In this document: one piece after another, positions 27,401 through 36,206 of the stretch | How the letters are laid out: every line of letters starts with the position of its first letter | Numbering within the stretch: position 1 is the first letter of the stretch | Assembly (NCBI RefSeq): GCF_900156725.1 | Contig: NZ_FTOI01000002.1 | Coordinates: 1-64,000 of the forward strand | From: Kaistella chaponensis | GTDB taxonomy: Bacteria; Bacteroidota; Bacteroidia; Flavobacteriales; Weeksellaceae | DNA length: 64,000 nt | Reading direction: 5' to 3' | Made by a program: the position numbers and the translations under genes | Notes under the pieces: generated by a model | What the model saw: the letters and a program-made list of their open reading frames with translations, nothing else | The model's database searches: none | What the model was told of the DNA's origin: nothing

Positions 27401-29438
27401 AAGCTAATATTTTCAGATTCGCATTTGGATCTTTGGAATCAAGATTAATGGCATAATTCCCGCGGTTAATTTTGCCATTCAACGCCATATTTCGATAGGT
27501 GTAACCATTGTAATAAACCGATGTGACGTTCCCTTTTATCGCTGCATTCGCTTTTTTGGGATCAAAACTTTGACCGTTGACAGAAATTTGTCCGGTAATG
27601 GAACCTAAATCTTTATTCTGAATGATGGATCCAATTTGTAAATGCTGCAGGTTTGCCAAAACATCATATTTTTCCTGACCTTTCTGTTTCATATTTACAG
27701 AAGCTCGAATCGCGGCATTTCCTAAAGTGGAAGTCAGTTTCAGATTCGTATTTACAATTTGCGTTGTTCCTTTCGCAGTTCCCACGATTTTGAAGTATGA
27801 AGGCAAAGAAATGGTGCTTGGAATTGTATTTTTCGGAACCAAATTAAAAATTGTTTTTGCAGAAGAGGACAATTCGCGAATATTCAAATCATAATATAAA
27901 TTCTTCGGATTCATCGCATTTTTGATGGTTCCAGAAGCTTTGACGATTAATTTATCCAAACCCGAAACTTCTAAATTTTGAATCGTTAAATCATTCAAAG
28001 TTCCTTTTAACCTCGTATTTAGGTTTAATGTAGAATTGGGATATTTATTGAAAGGCGCCGTATTTCGCAAGGAAGGAACCAGCATCAAAATATCGCTGAA
28101 TCCCACTTTAGAATTTTTGATGTTGGCTAAAATTTTCACCGCACCTGGATTCGCAGAAAGTTGCTCAATTGAATTATAATTCAAAACCACTTCATCACGC
28201 AAAATGGTTTTCGGGGTTTGCAAATAGAGATCTTTCAGATACGCTTGTTTTTCTTCATACACGAAATCGGTTTCGAATTTTTGAATGTTTAAACCACGAT
28301 TTTCTTTAATTTCTGCTGAATTCACGGTGCCTGCAAAAGTGCCGTCTTTCATTTTAAAGTTTCGAACTTCCAGATTCATTTTCGAAAAATCCAGGTGATT
28401 GAAATCTATTCCGCTTTTCGTGGAAGCAATTGCGGTGTTGTCGTAAATCACTTTTACATCATCGAAAATCAATTTGTTCAGCAAAACTGCGAGCGATTTT
28501 TCTGTCTCTGGTTTTGTATTTGTTGAAGGTTTCGGATTTGCGTTTTTAGCGGGTAAAAATAGTTTCGCATTGATGTCTGCTCCTTTTAAATAGACATTCT
28601 CAACTTCGAAATCGCTGTTTTCTAGATCGAGTTTGTTGATTTTCGTGGTGAGTTCTTTAAAAATAACTTTCGCAAAAGTTTTTGAGTTGTCATCGCCGTA
28701 ATCGATATTGAAATTCGTCAAATTGATTTTATTCAAACCAATTTTCATGGGTTTTTGTTGATTCAAGGAATCTACTTTTTTCTCCACTCTTTTTGCAACT
28801 TCCTCCATCAAATCTTGCTTCAGTTTCAGCCGAAGTCCATCCATATTGATGTCATTTGCTGCGTAAGAATTATTTTGAAGATCAAAAGTTTTTACCTGCG
28901 TGTTGAAAGATTTAAAATAGACATTAAGGTCATTCCGGGATTGTTGGTCGATAAAAGAAATCCCGATATCTTTCAAATTAATTTTATCCAAAGAAATAAT
29001 GAAAGGTTTGGAAGGCGTTTTTTCTTCGTCTTTGGTGGCGAAAGCATCGATAATATAATCAAAATTGAAACTTCCGTTCGGATTTCGCACCACATTTGCT
29101 TTTACTCCTTCCAAATCAATAGATGTTATATCGGCGGTATTATTGAGGAGTTTTGGAATATTTAATCCGACATCTAATTTGCGGGCAAACAAAAGCGTAT
29201 CTACTTTTTGACCTTTTAAAAAGAGGTTTTCCATCACTAAACTGTTTGGAAAACCAATGTAAACGCGGTCTAAACTGACTTTGGTTTTTATTTTTTTCTC
29301 TAAATAGTTGACCAATTTTCCTTTCGCAAAATTTTGTACAGCAGGTAATTGCAGGCTTAAAACCAACGCGATGATCAACGCCAATAATGCCGCAATGCCG
29401 ATTCCCGTATATTTTAAAATCTTTTTGTAGATATTCAC
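24438..29438 (-). CDS. tamB: Translocation/assembly module protein TamB
   Basis: 1666 residues. One N-terminal membrane anchor (about 10-33, GIGIAALLALIIALVLSL) precedes a very long region of repeating beta strands forming an AsmA-like beta-taco. The conserved DUF490 C-terminal domain lies at about 1250-1640, ending FALEGDARQNEQMTNIAGDITLDYSLSKDGRYMLRAYRKN and GVGFIITLDYDKFREIF. TamB-like proteins bridge inner and outer membranes and work with TamA/TamL, and relatives carry phospholipid. It is the first gene of tamB-tamL-yihY, divergent from aroQ. It is the longest gene in the window. Confidence 0.92.
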   Translation of the reverse strand: MNIYKKILKYTGIGIAALLALIIALVLSLQLPAVQNFAKGKLVNYLEKKIKTKVSLDRVYIGFPNSLVMENLFLKGQKVDTLLFARKLDVGLNIPKLLNNTADITSIDLEGVKANVVRNPNGSFNFDYIIDAFATKDEEKTPSKPFIISLDKINLKDIGISFIDQQSRNDLNVYFKSFNTQVKTFDLQNNSYAANDINMDGLRLKLKQDLMEEVAKRVEKKVDSLNQQKPMKIGLNKINLTNFNIDYGDDNSKTFAKVIFKELTTKINKLDLENSDFEVENVYLKGADINAKLFLPAKNANPKPSTNTKPETEKSLAVLLNKLIFDDVKVIYDNTAIASTKSGIDFNHLDFSKMNLEVRNFKMKDGTFAGTVNSAEIKENRGLNIQKFETDFVYEEKQAYLKDLYLQTPKTILRDEVVLNYNSIEQLSANPGAVKILANIKNSKVGFSDILMLVPSLRNTAPFNKYPNSTLNLNTRLKGTLNDLTIQNLEVSGLDKLIVKASGTIKNAMNPKNLYYDLNIRELSSSAKTIFNLVPKNTIPSTISLPSYFKIVGTAKGTTQIVNTNLKLTSTLGNAAIRASVNMKQKGQEKYDVLANLQHLQIGSIIQNKDLGSITGQISVNGQSFDPKKANAAIKGNVTSVYYNGYTYRNMALNGKINRGNYAINLDSKDPNANLKILASGNFTNKNPTVKVNGSINKLDLNKLGFYKDQMILAGDIEGDFSSLNPDAPNGYLHLQNFAISDTKDIFPLQEVYLNAISTLDSNRIELKSQIADVDLIGKYKLTQIFGSLQQTINQYYQFQKPGTKTVKVDANQYFTFNAKVKDDNLLRKFVPDLTSFEPITVSGNYDADSKKLEVNGQIPELIYGKNNISNGTLAINNLNDALVYDINLGQFNNESIALMKVRLNGDVKENLITYNASTKDEKDATKFLIAGNVEKMGDLTKIKLNPDGLKLNYTDWQVTPDNFIELSSRGILANNFGISNAGSEIQVQSETNAPNSPLNITLKDFKIETLTELVKKDSLLAKGKINGTAQLRDLKNNMAFTSDLKITDLFFYGSPVGNLDVKANNQTSELIRADIALSGFNNDVKLAGTYNTKSSGLDMNLEMNQLQMKTVQGFSQNAIENPEGYLSGNLKIGGNTKAPNVLGAVKFNDVGLGITQLGSKFKNINDEIKFTNRGIDFNDFKIKDESGNAIVIGGSVLTKTYQDFAFNLEVNAKNFKVVDSEKNNDRIMYGVLAIDAGLRIRGDLDLPKVDGNLAVTDKTDFTFVLPQSSPGLKEREGIVEFIDQDQIALQKTIKTDSLTDQSQIKGMDVNVNIDVNKEAKISLIIDKANGDFVKLQGEAQLTGGIDPSGKTTLVGVYQVEKGAYEMSVSLLKRKFEIQKGSTITWTGEPMTANLDITAIYQTDAAPLDLLQQQLTGVSGSELNQYKQRIPFNTLLKMNGELLKPIITFDITTAEENNSVSATVLDNTKAKLDQLRREESEMNKQVFALLLLNRFIGENPFQTETGLSASTLAKQSVSRILSEQLNNLAKDLIGGVELNFDLNSTEDYSTGNKNERTDLNVGLSKRLFDDRLKVTVGNNFALEGDARQNEQMTNIAGDITLDYSLSKDGRYMLRAYRKNDYQVALQGQIIETGVGFIITLDYDKFREIFERSKKNTETKEQNTSSK

Positions 29439-29594
29439 TTATTTAAATTAGATGGATTAAAATTTACAAAAAAAATACATTACGATTGTCATTAATGTAT
29501 TAATAATAGATTAATTTTATGTTTTTTCCTCTTTGCTTACGTTATAAACCGCATAATTCTTCCTCACGAAATTACTATTTTTAGGTAAACAACC

Positions 29595-29602
29595 TATATT
29601 TG
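29595..29602 (+). promoter_or_regulatory. -7 element of aroQ
   Basis: TATATTTG matches TAnnTTTG exactly, 13 bp before the chosen ATG (29616). No clear TTG at -33 is visible. The short distance implies a leader of only a few bases. Confidence 0.5.
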
Positions 29603-29615
29603 TAAAAATTTGAAG

Positions 29616-30026
29616 ATGAAAATTCTACTTTTAAACGGTCCTAATCTCAATCTTTTAGGAACTCGTGAACCAGAAATATACGGTACTGTTTCCATGGAAA
29701 TACATTTGGAACTCTTACAAAAAGCGTACCCAAAACACGAAATCCTTTATTATCAGTCAAATGTAGAGGGCGAAATCATCAATCGGTTGCAAGAAAATGA
29801 TTTTGAAGCGTTGATTATTAATCCCGGAGCTTTCACGCATTACTCGTATGCAATTGCTGATTGCTTGAAAAACATTTCTCAACCAAAAATTGAAGTTCAC
29901 ATCAGTAACATTTATAAACGGGAAGAGTTTCGTCAAAAATCGGTGACCGCAGTGAATGCAGATGGAATTATCAGTGGTTTTGGGATGAATGGTTATTCGC
30001 TCGCGGTTGCAAGTTTGATTTTGTAA
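29616..30026 (+). CDS. aroQ: Type II 3-dehydroquinate dehydratase AroQ
   Basis: 136 residues from the ATG at 29616. A TTG two codons upstream (29610) extends the frame but the family starts MKILLLNGPNLNLLGTREP. That loop carries the catalytic region, the Tyr of GTREPEIYG is the catalytic Tyr, LIINPGAFTHYSYAI holds the Asn-Pro-Gly and Thr-His motif, and VHISNIYKREEFR the substrate-binding HxSN and Arg lid. It converts 3-dehydroquinate to 3-dehydroshikimate in aromatic amino-acid synthesis. Other aro genes are not adjacent. Confidence 0.95.
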   Translation: MKILLLNGPNLNLLGTREPEIYGTVSMEIHLELLQKAYPKHEILYYQSNVEGEIINRLQENDFEALIINPGAFTHYSYAIADCLKNISQPKIEVHISNIYKREEFRQKSVTAVNADGIISGFGMNGYSLAVASLIL

Positions 30027-30133
30027 GTCGAGATCTAGAAAACGAACTTTACGAAAGAAAATCTAAGTTGAAAATTCTGCTTTAAATCAATCGAGGAATG
30101 ATTATTGCTCAAAAAAATCAAAATAAATAGACC

Positions 30134-30616
30134 ATGAAGAAGTTTTTTTTTGTTCTTACCATTATCACTTTAGTTTCATGTAAAAAAGATAAGGAAATCA
30201 TTTCTGATAACATTGTCGTGGATTCTACGAAATCAGTTACAGACAGTTTGCAGCGTCCGGAGCTCCGAAATCCAGACAAATCTGTTGCCTTTCAAATCCT
30301 TCCGCAAAATATTGCGAGCGAAAAAGGGAGAACAATTTTTAAGCAAAATGGAAATGTACTCTTTTATTTTGACCAAAATTCAAACGAAGGAAATATTAGA
30401 ATTGATGGGAAAGATTACACTTTATCCCAATTTGATTTTACCGAAAATAATTATTCCATTTCTGGAAATGGAGTAGAAATTGAGGCTGCGAATGGGGATT
30501 TTAAAGACGAAAAAAATGAGTGCATGGAAGGTGATTTCCCCGAAATCAAAGTTTCTCTTGATGGTAAAATCGTTAATTTAGCAAATATTACGTCAGAAGA
30601 TTGTTCGAACTATTGA
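30134..30616 (+). CDS. Hypothetical lipoprotein
   Basis: 160 residues. The N-terminus MKKFFFVLTIITLVSCKKD is a lipoprotein signal with Cys16 in the lipobox, followed by a Lys/Asp-rich linker. Residues 55-160 contain beta-rich segments (GNVLFYFDQNSNEGNIRIDGKDYTL) ending in a Cys-containing tail. No recognised family. Its role is probably a periplasmic or outer membrane-attached lipoprotein. It follows aroQ by about 108 bp and converges on the antiporter gene with a gap of one base. Confidence 0.7.
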   Translation: MKKFFFVLTIITLVSCKKDKEIISDNIVVDSTKSVTDSLQRPELRNPDKSVAFQILPQNIASEKGRTIFKQNGNVLFYFDQNSNEGNIRIDGKDYTLSQFDFTENNYSISGNGVEIEAANGDFKDEKNECMEGDFPEIKVSLDGKIVNLANITSEDCSNY

Positions 30617-30617
30617 T

Positions 30618-32450
30618 CTAAAATTCCTCGTTTTCACTCCACTGCGATTCATCAAATGAATGGCTGTCTTGAGCTAAAAGTTCTGCTTCCCGCTCCAGAT
30701 AAGCTTTCATGGTAAAAGTCACTTTATCCGATTTTTCTTCTTTCGCCAATTTTCTGGTCACCGCTTTATCGATGAGCATAAATCTCTGTCCTAATCTTCG
30801 GGCTGCATACGCTCTCATTCCTGTGGCTTTCAAAATATCGACTGCCATGTTCACTGCGGTTCCCAATGTTTCGCGATAAATATTATCGACGCCATTATTG
30901 ATAAAATCATAAGCGTCGAGTCGGTTTTTCGACCGAACAAAAAACTGCAGTTGTGGAAATTTTTCTCGCGCATATTCGAGAATAAATTTATTTTTTTCCG
31001 GGCTATCTAAGCAAAGAATGAGTAAATCTGCTGTTTCTGCACCCGCTGAACGAAGAATTCCGGGTTTTGAAGCGTCTCCAAAATAGACTTTAAAACCATT
31101 TGATCGCAAGATGTTCACTCTTTCAGGATCATTGTCCAAAACGGTTGCCTTCACGCCATTTACACGCAATAATCTTCCAACGGTACTTCCAAAGTGACCA
31201 AATCCGACAATGATTATTTTCTGTTGTTTGATGGGTTCTGTAATTTCATTATTTTGATGGTGTGTTCTGGGCCATCTTGGTTCAATTAATTTGTCATTAA
31301 TGAGTAATAAAATTGGCGTAATGCACATTGTAATGGCGGTAATTGCAAGAAGTTGTGCATTTAATTTTGGATCTAATAAATAGAGATTTGTGGAATAATT
31401 AATGAGAACAAAAGCAAATTCTCCAATTTGAGATAAGGCAAAAGCGACCATGAAATTTTGATCAATCTTCAGTTTAAAGAATTTTCCAACGCCGAAAAGT
31501 ACACCGAATTTCACTACTAAAACGACGATCGTGGTGGTGAAAATAAACATCGGATCTTCCAGGATGACGAAAAAATTGATGGTTGCACCCACACTTACAA
31601 AGAAAACTGCGAGTAATAATCCTTTGAAAGGTTCGATCTGACTTTCTAGTTCATGTCGAAATTCGCTTGTCGCCAACATTACTCCTGCGATAAATGCGCC
31701 CAAAGCTGGAGATAATCCCGCAGCATTCATTAATTCTGAAACACCGATGACGAGAAATAGGGAAGAAGCGGTCAATAATTCATTCATTCCGGAACGCGAA
31801 ACATATCGTAAAAAAGGGACAAAAATGTAGCGTCCTAAAAATATTAAAAGTAAAACTCCCAGAATAATTGAAAACGGTTGCAACCAATCTGGCAAATATT
31901 GCAAGAGAATCATTTGCTCTTTATCTTTTGGTCTTGAAGCCAAAACCGGCAATAATGCCAAAATGGGAATCACCGAAATATCTTGAAATAAGAGAATGGA
32001 GAAGGAGGATTCGCCGGCTTCTGTTCGGAAAACATTTTTTTCTTTTAAAGTCTGCAAAACAATCGCAGTAGAGGAAAGTGCAAAACACAACGCGGCAACT
32101 AATGCTTGATCAGGTCGCCATTTTGCGATATAAAAAATCAGAAAAAGGATGGTTACGGTGAACAACATTTGACTGAGACCCATTCCGAAAATTTTCTTCC
32201 TAATTCCCCAGAATTTTTTCGGTTCTACTTCTAAGCCTATTAAGAAAAGCAACATGATCACGCCGAATTCTGTTGTATTCATGATGTCTTCGGAGCCGCT
32301 CCCTGTCAATTTTAAAACAAAAGGTCCAATGATAATTCCACCCAAAATAAATCCAATGACCGAACTCAAACCCAGTTTTCGAACCAATGGAACCATAATG
32401 ATGGCTGCACCAAGAAAAATGAGCGCGGTCATTGCAAGGGAATTTTCCAT
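30618..32450 (-). CDS. Kef-type CPA2 cation:proton antiporter with TrkA-N domain
   Basis: 610 residues. About 12 membrane segments (1-385) of the Na/H exchanger fold include VIGFILGGIIIGPFVL, FGVIMLLFLIGLEVEPKKFW and SALSSTAIVLQTL. A Rossmann TrkA-N domain follows at about 405-520 (IIIVGFGHFGSTVGRLL, VLDNDPERVN, FGDASKPGILRSAGAE). The Glu in IGLEVEPKKFW marks the Kef branch. It should exchange K+ (or Na+) for protons and respond to NAD(H) or glutathione adducts. Its start overlaps by one base (TAATG) the stop of a KefF/KefG-like gene, which is the classic Kef operon arrangement. Confidence 0.9.
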   Translation of the reverse strand: MENSLAMTALIFLGAAIIMVPLVRKLGLSSVIGFILGGIIIGPFVLKLTGSGSEDIMNTTEFGVIMLLFLIGLEVEPKKFWGIRKKIFGMGLSQMLFTVTILFLIFYIAKWRPDQALVAALCFALSSTAIVLQTLKEKNVFRTEAGESSFSILLFQDISVIPILALLPVLASRPKDKEQMILLQYLPDWLQPFSIILGVLLLIFLGRYIFVPFLRYVSRSGMNELLTASSLFLVIGVSELMNAAGLSPALGAFIAGVMLATSEFRHELESQIEPFKGLLLAVFFVSVGATINFFVILEDPMFIFTTTIVVLVVKFGVLFGVGKFFKLKIDQNFMVAFALSQIGEFAFVLINYSTNLYLLDPKLNAQLLAITAITMCITPILLLINDKLIEPRWPRTHHQNNEITEPIKQQKIIIVGFGHFGSTVGRLLRVNGVKATVLDNDPERVNILRSNGFKVYFGDASKPGILRSAGAETADLLILCLDSPEKNKFILEYAREKFPQLQFFVRSKNRLDAYDFINNGVDNIYRETLGTAVNMAVDILKATGMRAYAARRLGQRFMLIDKAVTRKLAKEEKSDKVTFTMKAYLEREAELLAQDSHSFDESQWSENEEF

Positions 32451-32971
32451 TAGCTGATGTTGAGTGTTCTTTTTATTTTTTCTGAAATCTGAGTCAATTC
32501 CTCTTTTGTTAAATCGTCGGAATTGTGAACTGCAATTAATTCTTTAACTTCGATTTGATTTACTTTTAAAGATAAAGTGAGGGATCGCAATAATTCGCCG
32601 ATCGTCGTTTCATACATTCCTTGCGGTGTATAATGTTCTGCTTTTCCACCCACGGTTACAATAATAATTGCATCTTTATTTTGAAGCGGATGATTTTTTT
32701 CCGTCGTCCAAGTCATGTCGAAAACCTCATCGATCCAAAGTTTCAAAAGCGGCGGAATAGAAAACCAAATCAAGGGAAAATGAAATATCAATCGTTCGTA
32801 ATCTCTAATTCTTTTTCTCTCCTTAAAAGATTGAATGTGAAAATCGGGATATTCTTCATATAAATCTTTAAAAACCAAATTTTCAACACCCTCATATATT
32901 TTTACCAGTTCCACATTTGATGTAGAATATTCAAAATATGGATGAGCAAAAATGACGAGGGTTTTTTTCAA
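32450..32971 (-). CDS. KefF/KefG-like NAD(P)H-dependent flavodoxin-fold ancillary protein
   Basis: 173 residues of flavodoxin-like fold: VIFAHPYFEYSTSN (FMN phosphate loop), YERLIFHFPLIWFSIPPLLKLWIDEVF (the conserved P-x-x-W-x-S-P/I-P motif), and IIVTVGGKAEHYTPQG. KefF/KefG are NADPH-quinone oxidoreductase relatives that bind and activate the Kef antiporter. Coupled translation with the antiporter (shared base at 32450) strongly supports this role over general quinone reductase activity. Cytoplasmic, peripheral to the membrane. Confidence 0.88.
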   Translation of the reverse strand: MKKTLVIFAHPYFEYSTSNVELVKIYEGVENLVFKDLYEEYPDFHIQSFKERKRIRDYERLIFHFPLIWFSIPPLLKLWIDEVFDMTWTTEKNHPLQNKDAIIIVTVGGKAEHYTPQGMYETTIGELLRSLTLSLKVNQIEVKELIAVHNSDDLTKEELTQISEKIKRTLNIS

Positions 32972-33052
32972 CTTTTTGAATTTTTATAAAAATACTGAAA
33001 AAAAACAAAAATTACGATTTAATCGAAAAAATATATTCAGTATTTTTGGGAG

Positions 33053-34204
33053 ATGAAGGTTGAAAAAGTAGTTACCAATAAACATAAAATAGAATTTTTA
33101 GCGTTTCCAGCGCGGCTTTTTTCGGGAGATTCAAATTATATTCGTCCGCTTGATAAAGACATTGATGGTGTTTTTGATCCGAAAAGGAATAAATTTTTTC
33201 GTTTTGGCGAATGTGAACGGTTTCTTTTTCTGAATGATCAAAAAGTGGTGGTAGGAAAGATTGCCGTATTCATTAATAAAAAATACAAACAAAAGCAACC
33301 AACGGGTGGATTTGGTTTTTTCGACTGTATTGATGAGGAGGAAACCGCGAATTTTATTTTTGATTTTGCAAAGAATTGGCTTCAGCAAAAAGGAATGGAA
33401 GCGATGGATGGACCGATTAATTTCGGGGAGCGCGACAAGTTTTGGGGACTTTTGACGGAGGGTTTTTCTGAACCGCTTTATGCAATGAATTACAATGCAC
33501 CCTATTATAAGAAACTTTTTGAGAACTATGGGTTTCAGGTTTATTTCAATCAACTGTGTTTTGGTAGAAAAATTCATAATCCTGTCGCAGATAAATTTTT
33601 AGAAATGCACGAAAGAATTTCAAAAAACAAAGCCATTTCTGCAAAAAGAATGAAGGTAAAAAATTTGGAAAAATTCGCAATTGATTTTACAGAAATTTAT
33701 AATAAAGCGTGGGCAAATCACGGGGAAGGAAAACAGTTGACCAACGCACAAACATTGAAGCTCTTCCTGACTTTAAAACCGGTTATCAACGAACATATTT
33801 CCTGGTTTGTTTACGAAAATGAAAAACCGATCGCCATGTGGATGAATATTCCCGATCTCAATCAGTGGTTTAAATATTTGAACGGAAAGTTTGGAATTTT
33901 GCAGAAACTGAAATTCCTTTTGATGAAGAAACTGACGAAAAATAAGAAGATGGTCGGTTTAGTTTTTGGGATTGTACCCGAATGGCAAAAAAAGGGAATC
34001 GATGGATTTATGATTTGGGAAGGAACAAAACACTTTAGAAAAGCTACAGATTTCGAAGATTACGAAATGCAATGGATCGGTGATTTTAATCCGAAAATGA
34101 TGAAGATTGCAGAAAGTTTAGAGACTGAAGTAACTAGAAAATTAGCAACTTATCGTTTTCTTTTTGATCGAGAGAAGGAGTTTGAAAGGCATCCTGTTTT
34201 ATGA
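33053..34204 (+). CDS. GNAT-fold (N-acetyltransferase-like) hypothetical protein
   Basis: 383 residues of two acyl-CoA N-acyltransferase-like halves. The first contains FPARLFSGDSNYIRPLDKDI, GGFGFFDCIDEEETANFIF and DGPINFGERDKFWGLL, the second contains AIDFTEIYNKAWANH, PIAMWMNIPDLNQ, LVFGIVPEWQKKGIDGFMIWEG and YEMQWIGDFNPKMMKIAE, ending TRKLATYRFLFDR. The GNAT Q/R-x-x-G-x-G/A loop may be QKKGIDG. No known substrate. The -7-like TATTTTTG at 33041 lies only 5 bp before the ATG, so a nearly leaderless mRNA is possible. Confidence 0.65.
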   Translation: MKVEKVVTNKHKIEFLAFPARLFSGDSNYIRPLDKDIDGVFDPKRNKFFRFGECERFLFLNDQKVVVGKIAVFINKKYKQKQPTGGFGFFDCIDEEETANFIFDFAKNWLQQKGMEAMDGPINFGERDKFWGLLTEGFSEPLYAMNYNAPYYKKLFENYGFQVYFNQLCFGRKIHNPVADKFLEMHERISKNKAISAKRMKVKNLEKFAIDFTEIYNKAWANHGEGKQLTNAQTLKLFLTLKPVINEHISWFVYENEKPIAMWMNIPDLNQWFKYLNGKFGILQKLKFLLMKKLTKNKKMVGLVFGIVPEWQKKGIDGFMIWEGTKHFRKATDFEDYEMQWIGDFNPKMMKIAESLETEVTRKLATYRFLFDREKEFERHPVL

Positions 34205-34217
34205 AGATATCGCGGTA

Positions 34218-35927
34218 CTAATTAAACTTCACGTCGCGAATATTCAAATAGTAAGTTACGTTGCCTTTCCAGTGGTTTTCTTCAGCGGTGAAGGCAATGT
34301 CGAAAGTTTTTTGTCGGAAATCATCAGCAAAGTTTCCGAGTTTAAAACCAACACATTCAATATTTTTACCTGTAGAATCTTGCTTGATGAAGAATTTTAA
34401 GTGGTTGCTTTCTTTTCCCATCGTTTTCACATATCCTGAAACTTTTTGATTCTCTAAGACCAAAACGGGTTTCATATTGTCGGGACCGAATGGTGCTAAT
34501 TTCCGATGAAAATTGAAGAAATCTTTATCTAAATCATCAATGGTAACTTTGGCGTCAATTTTTATGCTCGGTTCTTTTTGGTGCTCCTGAATTTTTTCTG
34601 CAACTACTTTTTCAAATTTTTCTTTAAAGAGATCGAATTTTTCTTTTTCCATAGAAAGACCAGCTGCTGCAGGATGACCGCCAAATTTCAGAAAAAGGTC
34701 AGAACATTTTTCCAAGGCATCATGCACATCGAAATCTGCTATTGAGCGCGCTGAAGCGACCATTTCTCCATTATTTCCATCAGCAAAAACAATGGTTGGT
34801 TTATAATAAGTTTCCGTTAATCTGGATGCGACGATTCCGATAACGCCTTTGTTCCAAGTGGAACCATAAACTACGGTGGAGAAATTTTGAACTTGTCCCG
34901 TTGTTTCTACCTGCAAAAGCGCTTCTATTGTGCTGCTTGTGTCCATTTCGCGGCGGGAATCGTTGAGCGTAATGATGTCACTTACAATTTGATGCGCTTG
35001 TTTCAAATTATCGGAAACCATCAATTCAACTGCGGCTTTTCCCTGTGAAATTCTTCCAGCAGCGTTAATTTTTGGCGCGATTTCAAAAACAATATTTGAG
35101 ATTTCGAAAGTTGCCAGTTTATCTTCGGGAATCAACATTCTAAGACCTAAATTTCGCGATTTCCGTAGAACTTTTAAACCTTGTTTTGCCAAAACTCGAT
35201 TTTCTCCTGTCATCGAAACAATATCTGCAGCAATAGAAATCGCAAGCAAATCTGTCAATTCGAAGAGTTCGGCTTCGGGAATTTTATAAATCGTATTTAA
35301 ACCTTGACACAATTTAAAACCAACACCACATCCGGACAATTCTTTGAAGGGATACCTGCAGTCTACTCTTTTTGGATCTAAAACGGCAACTGCAGCCGGA
35401 ATTTCTTCTCCTGGTAAATGGTGGTCGCAGATGATAAAATCGATGTTTAAATTTTTTGCATATTCCACTTTGTCGAGTGCTTTAATTCCGCAATCGAGTG
35501 CAATAATTAGCGAAAAACTGTTCTCTTTGGCGAAGTCGATTCCTTCATTTGATATTCCGTATCCTTCAATGTTACGGTCGGGAATATAATAAGTAAGATA
35601 TTTTTTATCGACAATTTTGCTGAGATAAAGATACATCAAGGCAACTGCGGTGGTTCCATCTACATCATAATCACCGTAAACCATTATTTTCTCCCCATTT
35701 TCAATCGCTGTCGCAATGCGATCGACCGCAAGTTGCATATCCTTCATGAGGAAAGGATTGTGAATATCGTTGAGGTTGGGTTTGAAAAATTCTCGCGCTT
35801 TTTGATAATTCTCGATGCCGCGCATGACTAAAATCTTGGATTCAAAAGTGCCGAAACCTAGAGATGTACTTAATCCATCTACAATTTCTTCATCGGGTTC
35901 GGGTTTGTAAATCCATTTTTGATTCAT
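34218..35927 (-). CDS. recJ: Single-stranded-DNA-specific exonuclease RecJ
   Basis: 569 residues. The DHH phosphoesterase core is clear: VYGDYDVDGTTAVALMYLYL (motif I, about 82-101), IIALDCGIKAL (II), FIICDHHLPGEEIPAAVAVLDPK (III) and GCGVGFKL (IV), followed by NAAGRIS and the DHHA1 domain with KFGGHPAAAGLSM. The C-terminal OB-fold is at about 455-569. It degrades 5' single strands in recombination and mismatch repair, with Mn2+ bound by the Asp/His residues. Its end is convergent with the GNAT-like gene. On the minus strand TATTTTTG (35942-35935) lies 7 bp before the ATG. Confidence 0.95.
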   Translation of the reverse strand: MNQKWIYKPEPDEEIVDGLSTSLGFGTFESKILVMRGIENYQKAREFFKPNLNDIHNPFLMKDMQLAVDRIATAIENGEKIMVYGDYDVDGTTAVALMYLYLSKIVDKKYLTYYIPDRNIEGYGISNEGIDFAKENSFSLIIALDCGIKALDKVEYAKNLNIDFIICDHHLPGEEIPAAVAVLDPKRVDCRYPFKELSGCGVGFKLCQGLNTIYKIPEAELFELTDLLAISIAADIVSMTGENRVLAKQGLKVLRKSRNLGLRMLIPEDKLATFEISNIVFEIAPKINAAGRISQGKAAVELMVSDNLKQAHQIVSDIITLNDSRREMDTSSTIEALLQVETTGQVQNFSTVVYGSTWNKGVIGIVASRLTETYYKPTIVFADGNNGEMVASARSIADFDVHDALEKCSDLFLKFGGHPAAAGLSMEKEKFDLFKEKFEKVVAEKIQEHQKEPSIKIDAKVTIDDLDKDFFNFHRKLAPFGPDNMKPVLVLENQKVSGYVKTMGKESNHLKFFIKQDSTGKNIECVGFKLGNFADDFRQKTFDIAFTAEENHWKGNVTYYLNIRDVKFN

Positions 35928-36206
35928 AATCTCACAAAAATAGAGTTTTTTTTTGAACTTTTTTAGTGATTTCGATTAAACAAAAAATACAGCTTCTAAA
36001 TTAAAATAGAAGGGAGTAGTTCACGTAATAAATGTCAAAATCTTATAAAAGCAGAAGATTTGATGCAGGAAAGTAAAAAATTATGAAATTTAAAGTACAG
36101 TAATTCAACGAAGTAGCGATTAATTTGAATTTATTATAAATATTTTAAATCTAAAAAGGGAGACGGCTCGTAATTGATATTAGAACCAACTTAAAAAATA
36201 TTTATT

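Noticed and set aside
28755-29165. A 136-codon plus-strand frame opposite tamB
   Set aside because: Antisense shadow of a long, clearly coding gene.
29610-29615. TTG start for aroQ two codons upstream
   Set aside because: The ATG at 29616 gives the standard family start.
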